From an uncultured Collinsella sp. (GTDB lineage Bacteria; Actinomycetota; Coriobacteriia; Coriobacteriales; Coriobacteriaceae), in the NCBI GenBank assembly GCA_902493985.1, contig CABURR010000041.1, positions 1 to 18,827 of the forward strand: DNA of 18,827 bases. Direction: 5' to 3'. Position numbers and translations under genes: made by a program. Every line of letters begins with the position of its first letter. Within the stretch, counting starts at the first letter, position 1. This document shows positions 5,302-13,108 of this stretch, piece by piece. Under the pieces are notes generated by a model. That model had not been told where the DNA came from. It did not search any database and saw only the letters and a list, made by a program, of their open reading frames with translations.

Positions 5302-7878
5302 ATGTGCGATTGCACAGATCATAAGGACGAGATCCCTGCCTACGACGCGCAGGCCATTGAGTCCAAGTGGATGAAGGCCTGGGAGGACTCCAACCTCTTT
5401 GCCGTCGACACCGACGACAGCAAGCCTAAAAAGTATGTGCTCGAGATGTTCCCGTATCCGTCGGGCGACCTGCACATGGGCCACGCGCGCAACTACACCA
5501 TCGGCGATGCCATGGCCCGTCAGGCCCGCATGCGCGGCTTTGACGTGCTGCATCCCATCGGCTTTGACGCCTTTGGCCTGCCTGCCGAGAACGCCGCCAT
5601 CAAGCACAATACGCAGGCTGCCGCCTGGACGTATAAGAATATGGACCAGGCGCTCGCCACGATGAAGCGCATGGGCTTCTCCTACGATCTGGATCGCATG
5701 GTCAAGACCTGCAGCCCCGACTACTACCGCTGGGGTCAGTGGATCTTTGAGAAGCTGTGGGAAAAGGGCCTGGTCTACCGCAAAAAGAACCCGGTCAACT
5801 GGTGTCCTAACTGCAAGACCGTTCTGGCCAACGAGCAGGTCACCGAGGGCAAGTGCTGGCGCTGCGGCACCGAGCCCGAGAAGCGCGACCTTGAGCAGTG
5901 GTACTTCAAGATCACCGAGTACTCCCAGGAGCTGCTCGACGACCTGGAGAAGCTCCCCGGCTGGCCCGAGCGCGTCAAGCAGATGCAGGCCAACTGGATC
6001 GGTCGCTCCGAGGGTGCCGAGGTCGACTTTACCCTGTGCGACCAGGATGGCGAGCCCATTGAGGGCGACGAGGGCAAGATCACCGTCTTTACCACGCGTG
6101 CCGACACCCTCTTTGGCGTCTCCTTTTTTGTCCTGGCTCCCGAGTACGCTCGTCTGCACGAGCTCGTCGAGGGCACGGAGTACGAGGAGGCCGTCACCAA
6201 GATCGTCGAGGACTCCAAGCATATCTCTGCCGTCGAGCGTGCCCAGGGCACCCTCGAGAAGCACGGTGCCTTCACGGGCCGCTATGTGGTAAACCCCGTC
6301 AACGGCGAGAAGGTCCCCGTGTGGGTTGCCGATTATGTCGTTGCCGACTACGGCACCGGTGCCGTCATGGCCGTTCCCTGTGGCGACCAGCGTGACTTTG
6401 AGTTCGCCCGCAAGTATGACCTGCCGATCGTGCCGATCATCCTGGACGATGACGATCGCGCTGCCGTCGAGGCCAGCGGCGAGACCATCGATACCTTCCA
6501 TGCCGAGACCGTCGACTGGGATTGCGCCCACGCTGCCGAGGGCACGCTCGTCCAGTCCGGCAAGTACACCGGCATGCGCGGCGGTAAGCACTCCGAGGGC
6601 GAGGCTGCGATCGTGGCCGACCTCGAGGCCATGGGCTGCGGTCGTCGCAAGGTCGAGTTCCGTCTGCGCGACTGGCTCATCAGCCGCCAGCGCTATTGGG
6701 GCAATCCCATCCCGGCCATCCACTGCGAGCACTGCGGCATCGTGCCCGTGCCTGAGGATCAGCTGCCGGTGACGCTGCCCGAGAACCTGGACCTGGGCGC
6801 CGGCGAAACCCTTGCTGAGTGCAAGGAGTTCTACGAGACCACCTGCCCGGTCTGCGGCCGCCCGGCCAAGCGCGAGACCGATACCATGGACACCTTCACC
6901 TGCTCCAGCTGGTATTACCTGCGCTATACCGATCCGCACAACACCGAGCTGCCCTTCTCCCGTGAGGCCGCCGACCGTTGGATGCCCGTCGATAACTACA
7001 TCGGCGGCATCGAGCACGCTATTTTGCACCTGCTCTACAGCCGCTTCTTTACCAAGGCACTGCGCGACCTGGGCCTGCTGAGCGTGGACGAGCCCTTCAC
7101 CAACCTGCTGTGCCAGGGCATGGTCAAGGACGAGAACGGCGACACCATGTCCAAGTCCAAGGGCAATGTCGTGCCCCCGAGCTCGGTCATCGAGCCCTAC
7201 GGTGCCGACACCATGCGTTTGGCGATCCTGTTTATCGCCCCGCCCGAGAAGGACTTCGACTGGGATCCCAAGGCCGTCGAGGGCGCCAACCGCTTTATCA
7301 AGCGCGCCTGGCGTATCGTTTGGCAGCTCGTCCAGTCCGGCGATGCTAACGTGGCCTTTGACAAGTCCGCACTCGACGAGGTTGCGATGAAGCTCTATCG
7401 CGAGCGTCACCGCACCATCGCCAAGTGTACCGAGGACTTCGATCGCGGCCAGTTCAACACCGCCATCTCGGCCGTCATGGAGCTCGTCAACGCGGCGAGC
7501 GCCTACCTCAACGCCACCGAGGGTACCGCCCGCGACAAGGCGCTGTGCTACGGCGTGGCTAAGGATATCGTGAGCGTCCTTGCCCCCATTTGCCCGTTCT
7601 GGGCCGATGAGCTGTGGCACGAGGCGCTCGGCTGCGAGGGCAACGCCTACACCGCCGCCTGGCCCGAGTTCGACCTGGCCGAGTCCGTTGAGGACACGGT
7701 GCAGATCGTGGTCCAGGTGCTCGGTAAGGTCCGCGGCCGCGTCGACGTTGCCCGCGATGCCTCCAACGAGGAGATGCAGGCTGCCGCCGAGGCCGCCGTC
7801 GCCAAGTGGCTCGAGGGCAAGACGGTCGTCAAGGCCATCTGCGTGCCCGGCAAGCTGGTCAACTTGGTGGCCAAGTAA
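5302..7878 (+). CDS. leuS: Leucyl-tRNA synthetase
   Basis: An 858-residue class Ia synthetase that charges tRNA-Leu with leucine. The HIGH signature is HMGH at 58-61 (in PYPSGDLHMGHARNY), and the KMSKS loop is TMSKSKGN at 615-622, with Thr instead of Lys at its first position. The CP1 editing domain is intact in outline. The threonine-rich motif TTRADTLFGV is at 264-273 and GTGAVMAVP precedes CGDQRD at 360-365. That last segment usually reads GHDQRD or AHDERD, so the histidine is Gly here, while the editing aspartates are kept. Zinc-type cysteine pairs lie in NWCPNC and CWRCG, and again in CEHCG and CPVCG. Length is typical of bacterial LeuRS. Start: ATG 5302 with AAGGAG 5 nt upstream. The gene is preceded by a long hairpin leader and followed by a strong terminator, so it is its own transcription unit. 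Strong C-ending codon bias fits high expression. Confidence 0.97.
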   Translation: MCDCTDHKDEIPAYDAQAIESKWMKAWEDSNLFAVDTDDSKPKKYVLEMFPYPSGDLHMGHARNYTIGDAMARQARMRGFDVLHPIGFDAFGLPAENAAIKHNTQAAAWTYKNMDQALATMKRMGFSYDLDRMVKTCSPDYYRWGQWIFEKLWEKGLVYRKKNPVNWCPNCKTVLANEQVTEGKCWRCGTEPEKRDLEQWYFKITEYSQELLDDLEKLPGWPERVKQMQANWIGRSEGAEVDFTLCDQDGEPIEGDEGKITVFTTRADTLFGVSFFVLAPEYARLHELVEGTEYEEAVTKIVEDSKHISAVERAQGTLEKHGAFTGRYVVNPVNGEKVPVWVADYVVADYGTGAVMAVPCGDQRDFEFARKYDLPIVPIILDDDDRAAVEASGETIDTFHAETVDWDCAHAAEGTLVQSGKYTGMRGGKHSEGEAAIVADLEAMGCGRRKVEFRLRDWLISRQRYWGNPIPAIHCEHCGIVPVPEDQLPVTLPENLDLGAGETLAECKEFYETTCPVCGRPAKRETDTMDTFTCSSWYYLRYTDPHNTELPFSREAADRWMPVDNYIGGIEHAILHLLYSRFFTKALRDLGLLSVDEPFTNLLCQGMVKDENGDTMSKSKGNVVPPSSVIEPYGADTMRLAILFIAPPEKDFDWDPKAVEGANRFIKRAWRIVWQLVQSGDANVAFDKSALDEVAMKLYRERHRTIAKCTEDFDRGQFNTAISAVMELVNAASAYLNATEGTARDKALCYGVAKDIVSVLAPICPFWADELWHEALGCEGNAYTAAWPEFDLAESVEDTVQIVVQVLGKVRGRVDVARDASNEEMQAAAEAAVAKWLEGKTVVKAICVPGKLVNLVAK

Positions 7879-7907
7879 GCGCTGCGCGCTTAGCTGACGC
7901 ATAAAAG

Positions 7908-7943
7908 ACGAGGGGCGATCCGGTTGGGTCGTCCCTCGTTTTT
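7908..7943 (+). terminator. Intrinsic terminator after leuS
   Basis: A 12-bp stem (7909-7920 with 7927-7938, two G-U pairs), a 6-nt loop cggttg, and TTTTT at 7939-7943. It ends the leuS transcript 29 nt after the stop codon. The rest of 7944-8029 shows no gene; only a 10-bp palindrome acctgcaggt (8009-8018) stands out. Confidence 0.9.
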
Positions 7944-8029
7944 CATGTACCTGCCCTGATGTCTGCGGTCAATTGTCCTATTCTTGTGGAGAAGCTGTGC
8001 GCACGCTGACCTGCAGGTTCGTACTGTGC

Positions 8030-8058
8030 TTGCACGTTTCCGCAGCTATTGGTATAGT
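8030..8058 (+). promoter_or_regulatory. Candidate promoter of the rimP-nusA-infB cluster
   Basis: TTGCAC (8030-8035), an exact 17-bp spacer, and TATAGT (8053-8058). Transcription would begin near 8065. That places the whole terminator-like hairpin 8087-8116 inside the 5' leader, between promoter and rimP. A 10-bp palindrome (acctgcaggt) lies 12 bp upstream of the -35. Confidence 0.55.
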
Positions 8059-8083
8059 TTGCTTGCAAATGAAGTTGTAATTG

Positions 8084-8116
8084 AAAGAAGTGGGGTTTCG
8101 GCCCCGCTTCTTTTTT
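8084..8116 (+). terminator. Intrinsic terminator / putative attenuator in the rimP leader
   Basis: A 9-bp stem gaagtgggg (8087-8095) with ccccgcttc (8102-8110) contains one G-U pair and is extended by three A-T pairs into TTTTTT (8111-8116). The loop is tttcgg. It sits 8 nt upstream of the rimP Shine-Dalgarno GGAGG (8125-8129) and downstream of the candidate promoter, the arrangement expected of a leader attenuator. NusA, encoded two genes downstream, is the classical modulator of such hairpins. Confidence 0.85.
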
Positions 8117-8136
8117 GTATGGATGGAGGTGCCGCA

Positions 8137-8631
8137 ATGGTCAAGACCAAGACCGAGCAGGCGATCATCGACGCGCTCGAGGCCGTCGCTCCCCAGCACG
8201 ATATCGACATCGTCGACGTCGAGCTCGTGGGTGCCACCAAGGCCCCCTGCGTGCGTGTGCGTATCGAGGGTGCCGAGGGTCAGAGCCTGTCGCTCAACGA
8301 CGTCACGGCCAACACCAAGTGGGTCGGCGATGTGATTGAGGAGCTCGACCCCATCTCTTCGAGCTATACGCTTGAGGTGTCGAGCCCGGGTATGGCGCGC
8401 CCGCTGCGCCGCCCGTGCGACTTTGCCCGCTTTGTGGGCGAGAACTGCGAGCTCACCTCCACCGCCACCGAGGGCCGTCGCAAGTACGCCGGCAAGATTG
8501 CCGCCGCCACCGAGGCGAACGTGACCCTCGAGCTCGAGGACGGCGAGTCCGTCACCCTCGATTTCTCTGATGTTAAAAAGTGCAAGTTGAAGCCCACCTA
8601 CGACTTCAAGCCCGCGAAGGAAGGAAAGTAA
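8137..8631 (+). CDS. rimP: Ribosome maturation factor RimP
   Basis: A 164-residue cytoplasmic factor needed for maturation of the 30S subunit. The N-terminal alpha/beta domain includes DIVDVELVGATKAPCVRVRI (about 25-44). The central family signature YTLEVSSPGMARPL is near residues 79-92, where RimP proteins have the LEVSSPGxxRPL motif. A C-terminal SH3-like domain follows (about 95-155). Length is typical. Start: ATG 8137 is chosen because GGAGG (8125-8129) is 7 nt upstream. An in-frame ATG at 8119 would overlap the Shine-Dalgarno, and further upstream extension would run through the terminator hairpin. nusA begins one nucleotide after the stop codon, so the two are surely co-transcribed. Expression is probably limited by the leader terminator. 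Confidence 0.93.
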   Translation: MVKTKTEQAIIDALEAVAPQHDIDIVDVELVGATKAPCVRVRIEGAEGQSLSLNDVTANTKWVGDVIEELDPISSSYTLEVSSPGMARPLRRPCDFARFVGENCELTSTATEGRRKYAGKIAAATEANVTLELEDGESVTLDFSDVKKCKLKPTYDFKPAKEGK

Positions 8632-8632
8632 G

Positions 8633-9880
8633 ATGGCAGCATCCGACATGATGTCCGCCCTGATGGAGCTTTGCCAGGAGAAGCACATCGACCAGCTCTA
8701 CCTGATCGACCGCCTGGAGCAGTCGCTCGCCAAGAGCTATGCCGAGATCCTGCATCTTGAGTGGGGCGCCAAGGTGACCATCGACCGCACCACCGGCAAG
8801 ATCTACGTCTACCGCCTGGAGCCGATCGACGATTCCATGGACGAGGAGGGCAACTTCACCGAGTTCGAGGAGATCGACGTTACCCCCAAGAACACGAGCC
8901 GCATCGCTGCCCAGCACGCCAAGGCCGAGATCAACGCCATCGTGCGTAACTCCGCCCGCGAGCAGATCTACGAGGAGTTCTCCGGCCGCATCGGTGACCT
9001 CATCAGCGGTACCGTGCTGCAGTCCACTCCCGACTTTACGATCGTTAAGATCCGCGAGGGCGTCGAGGCCGAGCTTCCGCACTTCGACCAGCGCCGTTAC
9101 GAGAACGAGCGCAACGAGCGTCCGATGGGCGAGCGCTACCTGCACAATCAGCACATCAAGGCCGTGATCATCGACGTTCGCGACCCCAACTCCAACCTGC
9201 AGCCGGTTCGTGGCGAGCACAGCCGTCCGCCGATTGTCATCTCCCGTACCCACCCCGAGCTCATGCGTCGTCTGTTTGAGCAGGAGGTGCCCGAGATCTA
9301 TGAGGGCACCGTCCAGATCAAGTCGATCGCCCGCGAGCCCGGCCAGCGCTCCAAGGTCGCCGTCCACTCGCTCGACGACCGTCTGGATCCCGTGGGCGCC
9401 TGCGTCGGCCCCAAGGGCAGTCGTGTTCGCGCTGTCGTGGGCGAGCTCCGTGGCGAGCGCGTCGACGTCATCCTTTGGGATGCCGATCCTGCCGTCTACG
9501 TTGCCAACGCCCTTTCGCCTGCCAAGGTCACCCGCGTCCTCATCGACGAGGAGAAGGCTTACGCCGGTGTCATCGTGCCCGACGACCAGCTGTCCCTCGC
9601 CATCGGCAAGGAGGGCCAGAACGCCCGCCTCGCCGCGCGCCTGACCGGCTGGCACATCGACATCAAGTCCGAGACCCTTGCCGCCGACATCCTCAAGAAC
9701 GTTCCCGTTCACGAGGAGCCCGCCGCCGACCTGATCGGTGACGAGGAGGACGAGGACGTCCGCCGCTGCGAGTATGTGTCCGAGGACGGCATCCAGTGCC
9801 GCAACCAGGCTCGTCCCGGCTCCCGTTTCTGCGGTGTCCACGACACCGACGCCTTCGATGATGCGGAGGACCTGATCTAG
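8633..9880 (+). CDS. nusA: Transcription termination/antitermination factor NusA with a C-terminal zinc-knuckle-like tail
   Basis: A 415-residue RNA-polymerase-binding factor that promotes pausing and intrinsic termination and takes part in rRNA antitermination. It has the N-terminal RNAP-binding domain (about 1-115), an S1 domain (about 120-185), KH1 with GPKG at 259-262 in VGACVGPKGSRVRAV, and KH2 around DDQLSLAIGKEGQNARLAA. After KH2 there is an acidic linker (GDEEDEDV). Then comes a compact Cys/His motif, Cys379-x9-Cys389-x10-Cys400-x2-His403 (RRCEYV, IQCRNQ, RFCGVH), ending in an acidic tail. Typical Gram-positive NusA stops after KH2, so the knuckle is an extra. The ATG follows the rimP stop by one base, with AAGGAAGG overlapping the end of rimP. 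The usual downstream neighbour ylxR is missing. The tail is probably a metal-binding adaptor; its partner is unknown. Confidence 0.95.
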   Translation: MAASDMMSALMELCQEKHIDQLYLIDRLEQSLAKSYAEILHLEWGAKVTIDRTTGKIYVYRLEPIDDSMDEEGNFTEFEEIDVTPKNTSRIAAQHAKAEINAIVRNSAREQIYEEFSGRIGDLISGTVLQSTPDFTIVKIREGVEAELPHFDQRRYENERNERPMGERYLHNQHIKAVIIDVRDPNSNLQPVRGEHSRPPIVISRTHPELMRRLFEQEVPEIYEGTVQIKSIAREPGQRSKVAVHSLDDRLDPVGACVGPKGSRVRAVVGELRGERVDVILWDADPAVYVANALSPAKVTRVLIDEEKAYAGVIVPDDQLSLAIGKEGQNARLAARLTGWHIDIKSETLAADILKNVPVHEEPAADLIGDEEDEDVRRCEYVSEDGIQCRNQARPGSRFCGVHDTDAFDDAEDLI

Positions 9881-9888
9881 CGCGCGGT

Positions 9889-9950
9889 CGCGCCGGGCGG
9901 GTCCCGGCGCGTCTCCCACGCTCGTTCAGTCTCTAGGCACCCAAGGTGCC
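9889..9950 (+). promoter_or_regulatory. Two hairpins in the nusA-infB spacer
   Basis: Hairpin 1 pairs 9889-9897 with 9903-9911 (cgcgccggg/cccggcgcg, 9 bp, GC only, loop cgggt). Hairpin 2 pairs 9936-9941 with 9945-9950 (ggcacc/ggtgcc, loop caa). Neither is followed by a U-run. They may be RNase processing or stability sites that separate nusA and infB expression. The spacer is 91 nt, in the place where ylxR sits in many Gram-positives. Confidence 0.5.
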
Positions 9951-9971
9951 AGAAAGGGTAGGTGAAGTCAT

Positions 9972-12686
9972 ATGGCAAAAGTCCGTGTGTCCACCCTGGC
10001 CAAAGAGTTCGGCATGACCTCCAAGGAACTGATGGGTCATCTCGCCGATATGAAGATTCCCGCTAAGTCCGCTTCCTCCACCTTGGAGGACGCTTATGTC
10101 GCCATGGTCCGCAAGCAGCTCGCCTCGGTGATCGAGGCCCGCGCCCAGGAAGTCGAGGCCGCCAAGCAGGCCGAGGAGCAGGCAGCTGCCGCCGAGGAGG
10201 CCGCTCGCGCCGCCGAGGCCGAGCGCGAGCGCATCGCCGCCGAGAAGGCCCGCGAGGAGGAGCGTCGCCAGTTTGCCGCAGCCCAGGCTGCCGAGGAGGC
10301 TGCCCGCGCCGAGGCCGAGGCCAAGAAGAAGGCCGAGCAGGAGCGCCTTGCCCGCGAGAAGGAGGAGGCTGCCCGCGAGGCCCAGCGCCGCGCCGTTCCC
10401 GCTTCCGACTCCGGTTCGCGTTTCCGTTCGCTGCTCGACCAGATCGCCGCACAGGAGACCGTGCTCAAGGAGAAGAAGGACGCCGAGGACAAGGCCAAGG
10501 CCGAGCGCGCCGCAGAGCGCGGTAACCGTCGTGGCGGCAACAATGACCGCCGCGGTGGCCGTCGTAACGATCGCAACGCCTCCGACAACAACTCCGAGCG
10601 CAACGCCTCCGAGAGCCGTCCGCACAGCCATCGCACCAACGCCAGCAACAACGTCGCTGCCGGCATGGACTTCCCCAACCCCGATAAGCAGGGCAAGGGC
10701 AAGAAGCGCAAGGGCGGTCACAACAACGAAGAGGACCACTACAGCCGTATGGCTCGCGAGGCCGAGGAGTACAGCCGCGAGAAGGTGCTCGAGGAGGCTC
10801 GTGCTGCCGTCGAGGAGGCCTCTCGCGAGTCCACCGGTCGCCGCAAGAAGCGCAAGGAGAAGCGCGAGCGCGAGGCTGCCAAGGCGCAGGAGGAGCGCAA
10901 GATAGAGGAGGCGCTGGCCCAGGGCGTGAACCCCGAGGACCTCGATGCCATCAAGGTCTCCCAGGGCGTTACCGTCCAGGAGCTTGCCGAGGCGCTCGAC
11001 GTTCCGGCCAACGACATCATCAAGCGCCTGTTCCTGCTTGGTACGCCGCTCACCATGACGCAGTCCATGTCCGACGACCTCGTCGAGCTCGTCGCCGACG
11101 ACCTGGGCCGCCAGATCAAGATCATCACCCCCGAGGAGGAGAACACCTTCTCGTTCTACGACGATCCCGCCGACCTTAAGCCGCGCGCCCCGGTCGTCAC
11201 CGTCATGGGCCATGTCGACCACGGCAAGACGTCGCTGCTCGACGCCATCCGTCACACCGGCGTTGCTGCCGGCGAGGCGGGCGGCATTACGCAGGCCATC
11301 GGCGCTTCGCAGGTCATGATCAACGACCGCAAGATCACCTTTATCGATACCCCGGGTCACGCCACCTTTACGGCTATGCGTGCCCGTGGCGCCAAGGTGA
11401 CCGACATCGTCATCCTGATCGTCGCCGCCGACGACGGCGTCATGCCCCAGACGGTCGAGTCTATTAACCACGCCAAGGCTGCCGGCGTACCCATCGTCGT
11501 TGCCGTCAACAAGATAGATAAGCCGGGCGCCAACCCCGACCGTGTGCGTCAGGAGCTCACCGAGTACGGAGTCATCCCCGAGGAGTGGGGCGGACAGAAC
11601 ATGTTCGTCAACATCTCGGCCAAGCAGAAGATCGGTATCGACGAACTTCTGGAGACCGTGCTGCTCCAGGCCGACGTGCTCGAGCTCAAGGCCAACCCGG
11701 ACACCTTTGCCTCCGGCAACGTCCTCGAGGCCAAGCTCGACAAGGGCCGTGGCTCGGTCGCTACCGTGCTCGTGACCCGCGGTACCTTGCACGTGGGCGA
11801 TACGCTGGTCGCCGGCCTTACCTACGGCCGCGTCCGCGCCATGCTCGACCCCAAGGGCAACGCCGTCACCGAGGCCGGTCCCTCCGACGCCGTCGAGATT
11901 TTGGGCCTGCAGTCCGTGCCCAACGCCGGCGATGAGTTCCGCGTGTTCGAGGACGAGCGCGAGGCACGTGCGCTGGCCGACGAGCGTTCGCTCAAGGCCC
12001 GTATCGAGGAGCAGAGCCGCGTCAAGCACGTCACGCTCGAGAACCTCTTCGAGACCATCGCCGACGCCGAGGTCAAGGAGCTCAACCTGATCATCAAGGC
12101 CGACGTCCAGGGTTCCATCGAGGCTCTTCAGGACTCGCTCGACAAGATGGATCAGTCCGAGGTCCGCATCAACACGATCCACTCCGCTGTCGGCGCCATC
12201 AACGAGACCGACGTCGTCCTGGCCGACGCCTCCAACGCCATCATCATCGGCTTTGGCGTCCGTCCCGACGGTAAGGCCCGCTCCGCTGCCGAGCGCGAGG
12301 GCGTCGAGATCCGTTGCTACGACGTTATCTACAAGTGCCTCGAGGAGCTCGACGCCGCCCGTATCGGCATGCTCAAGCCCACCGAGGTCGAGGTCGCCAC
12401 GGGTACCGCGACCGTCCTGGACACCTTCAAGGTGCCCAAAGTCGGTATCGCCGCCGGTGTCCGCGTCGAGGAGGGCGAGATCGCCGCGACCGATTCCGTG
12501 CGTCTGGTGCGCGACGGTATCGTGGTCTTCAACGGCAAGATCGCCTCGATGCGCCACTACAAGGACGAGGCCAAGAGCCTCAAGAGCGGTTCCGAGGGCG
12601 GCATTGGCCTGGAGAACTTCCAGGACATCAAGCCCGGCGACCAGATCGAGGGTTACCGCATCGACCAGGTTGCCCGTACCGAGTAG
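9972..12686 (+). CDS. infB: Translation initiation factor IF-2
   Basis: A 904-residue GTPase that brings fMet-tRNA to the 30S subunit and drives subunit joining. An IF2_N domain lies at about 1-50. It is followed by a long Ala/Glu/Arg-rich charged helix (about 53-150) and an Arg/Asn/Gly-rich stretch (about 178-230). A second IF2_N-like domain lies at about 327-385. The GTPase domain has G1 GHVDHGKT (413-420), G3 DTPGH (459-463) and G4 NKID (513-516). Domains II, III and the C-terminal fMet-tRNA-binding domain complete the protein. Start: ATG 9972 with AGGTGA 6 nt upstream. Very strong C-ending codon bias indicates high expression. The low-complexity linker is expected to be poorly conserved; the internal Arg/Asn-rich part is RGG-like. 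The stop codon is adjacent to the rbfA Shine-Dalgarno, so coupling is likely. Confidence 0.97.
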   Translation: MAKVRVSTLAKEFGMTSKELMGHLADMKIPAKSASSTLEDAYVAMVRKQLASVIEARAQEVEAAKQAEEQAAAAEEAARAAEAERERIAAEKAREEERRQFAAAQAAEEAARAEAEAKKKAEQERLAREKEEAAREAQRRAVPASDSGSRFRSLLDQIAAQETVLKEKKDAEDKAKAERAAERGNRRGGNNDRRGGRRNDRNASDNNSERNASESRPHSHRTNASNNVAAGMDFPNPDKQGKGKKRKGGHNNEEDHYSRMAREAEEYSREKVLEEARAAVEEASRESTGRRKKRKEKREREAAKAQEERKIEEALAQGVNPEDLDAIKVSQGVTVQELAEALDVPANDIIKRLFLLGTPLTMTQSMSDDLVELVADDLGRQIKIITPEEENTFSFYDDPADLKPRAPVVTVMGHVDHGKTSLLDAIRHTGVAAGEAGGITQAIGASQVMINDRKITFIDTPGHATFTAMRARGAKVTDIVILIVAADDGVMPQTVESINHAKAAGVPIVVAVNKIDKPGANPDRVRQELTEYGVIPEEWGGQNMFVNISAKQKIGIDELLETVLLQADVLELKANPDTFASGNVLEAKLDKGRGSVATVLVTRGTLHVGDTLVAGLTYGRVRAMLDPKGNAVTEAGPSDAVEILGLQSVPNAGDEFRVFEDEREARALADERSLKARIEEQSRVKHVTLENLFETIADAEVKELNLIIKADVQGSIEALQDSLDKMDQSEVRINTIHSAVGAINETDVVLADASNAIIIGFGVRPDGKARSAAEREGVEIRCYDVIYKCLEELDAARIGMLKPTEVEVATGTATVLDTFKVPKVGIAAGVRVEEGEIAATDSVRLVRDGIVVFNGKIASMRHYKDEAKSLKSGSEGGIGLENFQDIKPGDQIEGYRIDQVARTE

Positions 12687-12697
12687 GGGGTAGCGCT

Positions 12698-13108
12698 ATG
12701 AAGCAAACGCAGGCAACCCGCCGTCTGGGCGAGCAGCTTCGCGAGAAGCTTGGTTATATCCTGCTCTTTGAGGTTTCCGATCCGCGTCTCGACCTGGTTA
12801 CTTTGACCGCGGTCGAGGTCGCGGTGGACCGTTCGTTCGCGCGTGTGTACGTGTCGTGCGATGCGAGCCGCTACGACGAGGTCATGGAGGCGCTCGCAAG
12901 CGCCAAGGGCCGCATTCGTAGCCTGTTGGCTCGCTCGCTCGATTGGCGTGTCACGCCCGAGCTCGATTTTCGCATCGATCGCTCGACCGATGAGGCCGAG
13001 CGCATCACGCGTGCGCTGGAAAACGTTCCCGCCACGCTTGCGATCGAAAAGGACGAGGACGGCTATCCGATAGCGGATGCCGCCCAGGAGGCAGCTTTAG
13101 ATGACTAA
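12698..13108 (+). CDS. rbfA: Ribosome-binding factor A
   Basis: A 136-residue KH-type factor that binds immature 30S subunits and assists 16S 5'-end processing and cold adaptation. Family features are the N-terminal MKQTQATRRLGEQLREKL helix, then VSDPRLDLVTLTAVEVAVD, the ARVYVS strand, and FRIDRSTDEAERI at about 88-100. Start: ATG 12698 is preceded by AGGGGG (12685-12690), which overlaps the infB stop; reading further upstream would only run into infB in another frame. The C-terminus overlaps the next gene by 8 nt in ATGACTAA, so the nrnA start lies inside the rbfA stop region. This implies translational coupling. Confidence 0.95.
   Translation: MKQTQATRRLGEQLREKLGYILLFEVSDPRLDLVTLTAVEVAVDRSFARVYVSCDASRYDEVMEALASAKGRIRSLLARSLDWRVTPELDFRIDRSTDEAERITRALENVPATLAIEKDEDGYPIADAAQEAALDD

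Noticed and set aside
5263..7902. An uninterrupted 879-codon open frame antisense to leuS
   Set aside because: It lies entirely opposite a well-supported leuS. It results from the extreme C-ending codon bias, which removes TTA, CTA and TCA triplets in the relevant phase; its translation is repetitive Gly/Leu/Val/Asp/His-rich with no family motif.
7984..8136. N-terminal extension of rimP upstream of 8137
   Set aside because: It would be read through the promoter and terminator hairpin; the GGAGG at 8125-8129 fits the ATG at 8137, and the resulting length matches RimP.
9933..12557. An 874-codon open frame antisense to infB
   Set aside because: Same cause as for leuS: strong codon bias in a highly expressed gene. 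The predicted protein is low-complexity (Gly/Leu/Val/Ala) and covers only the shadow of infB.
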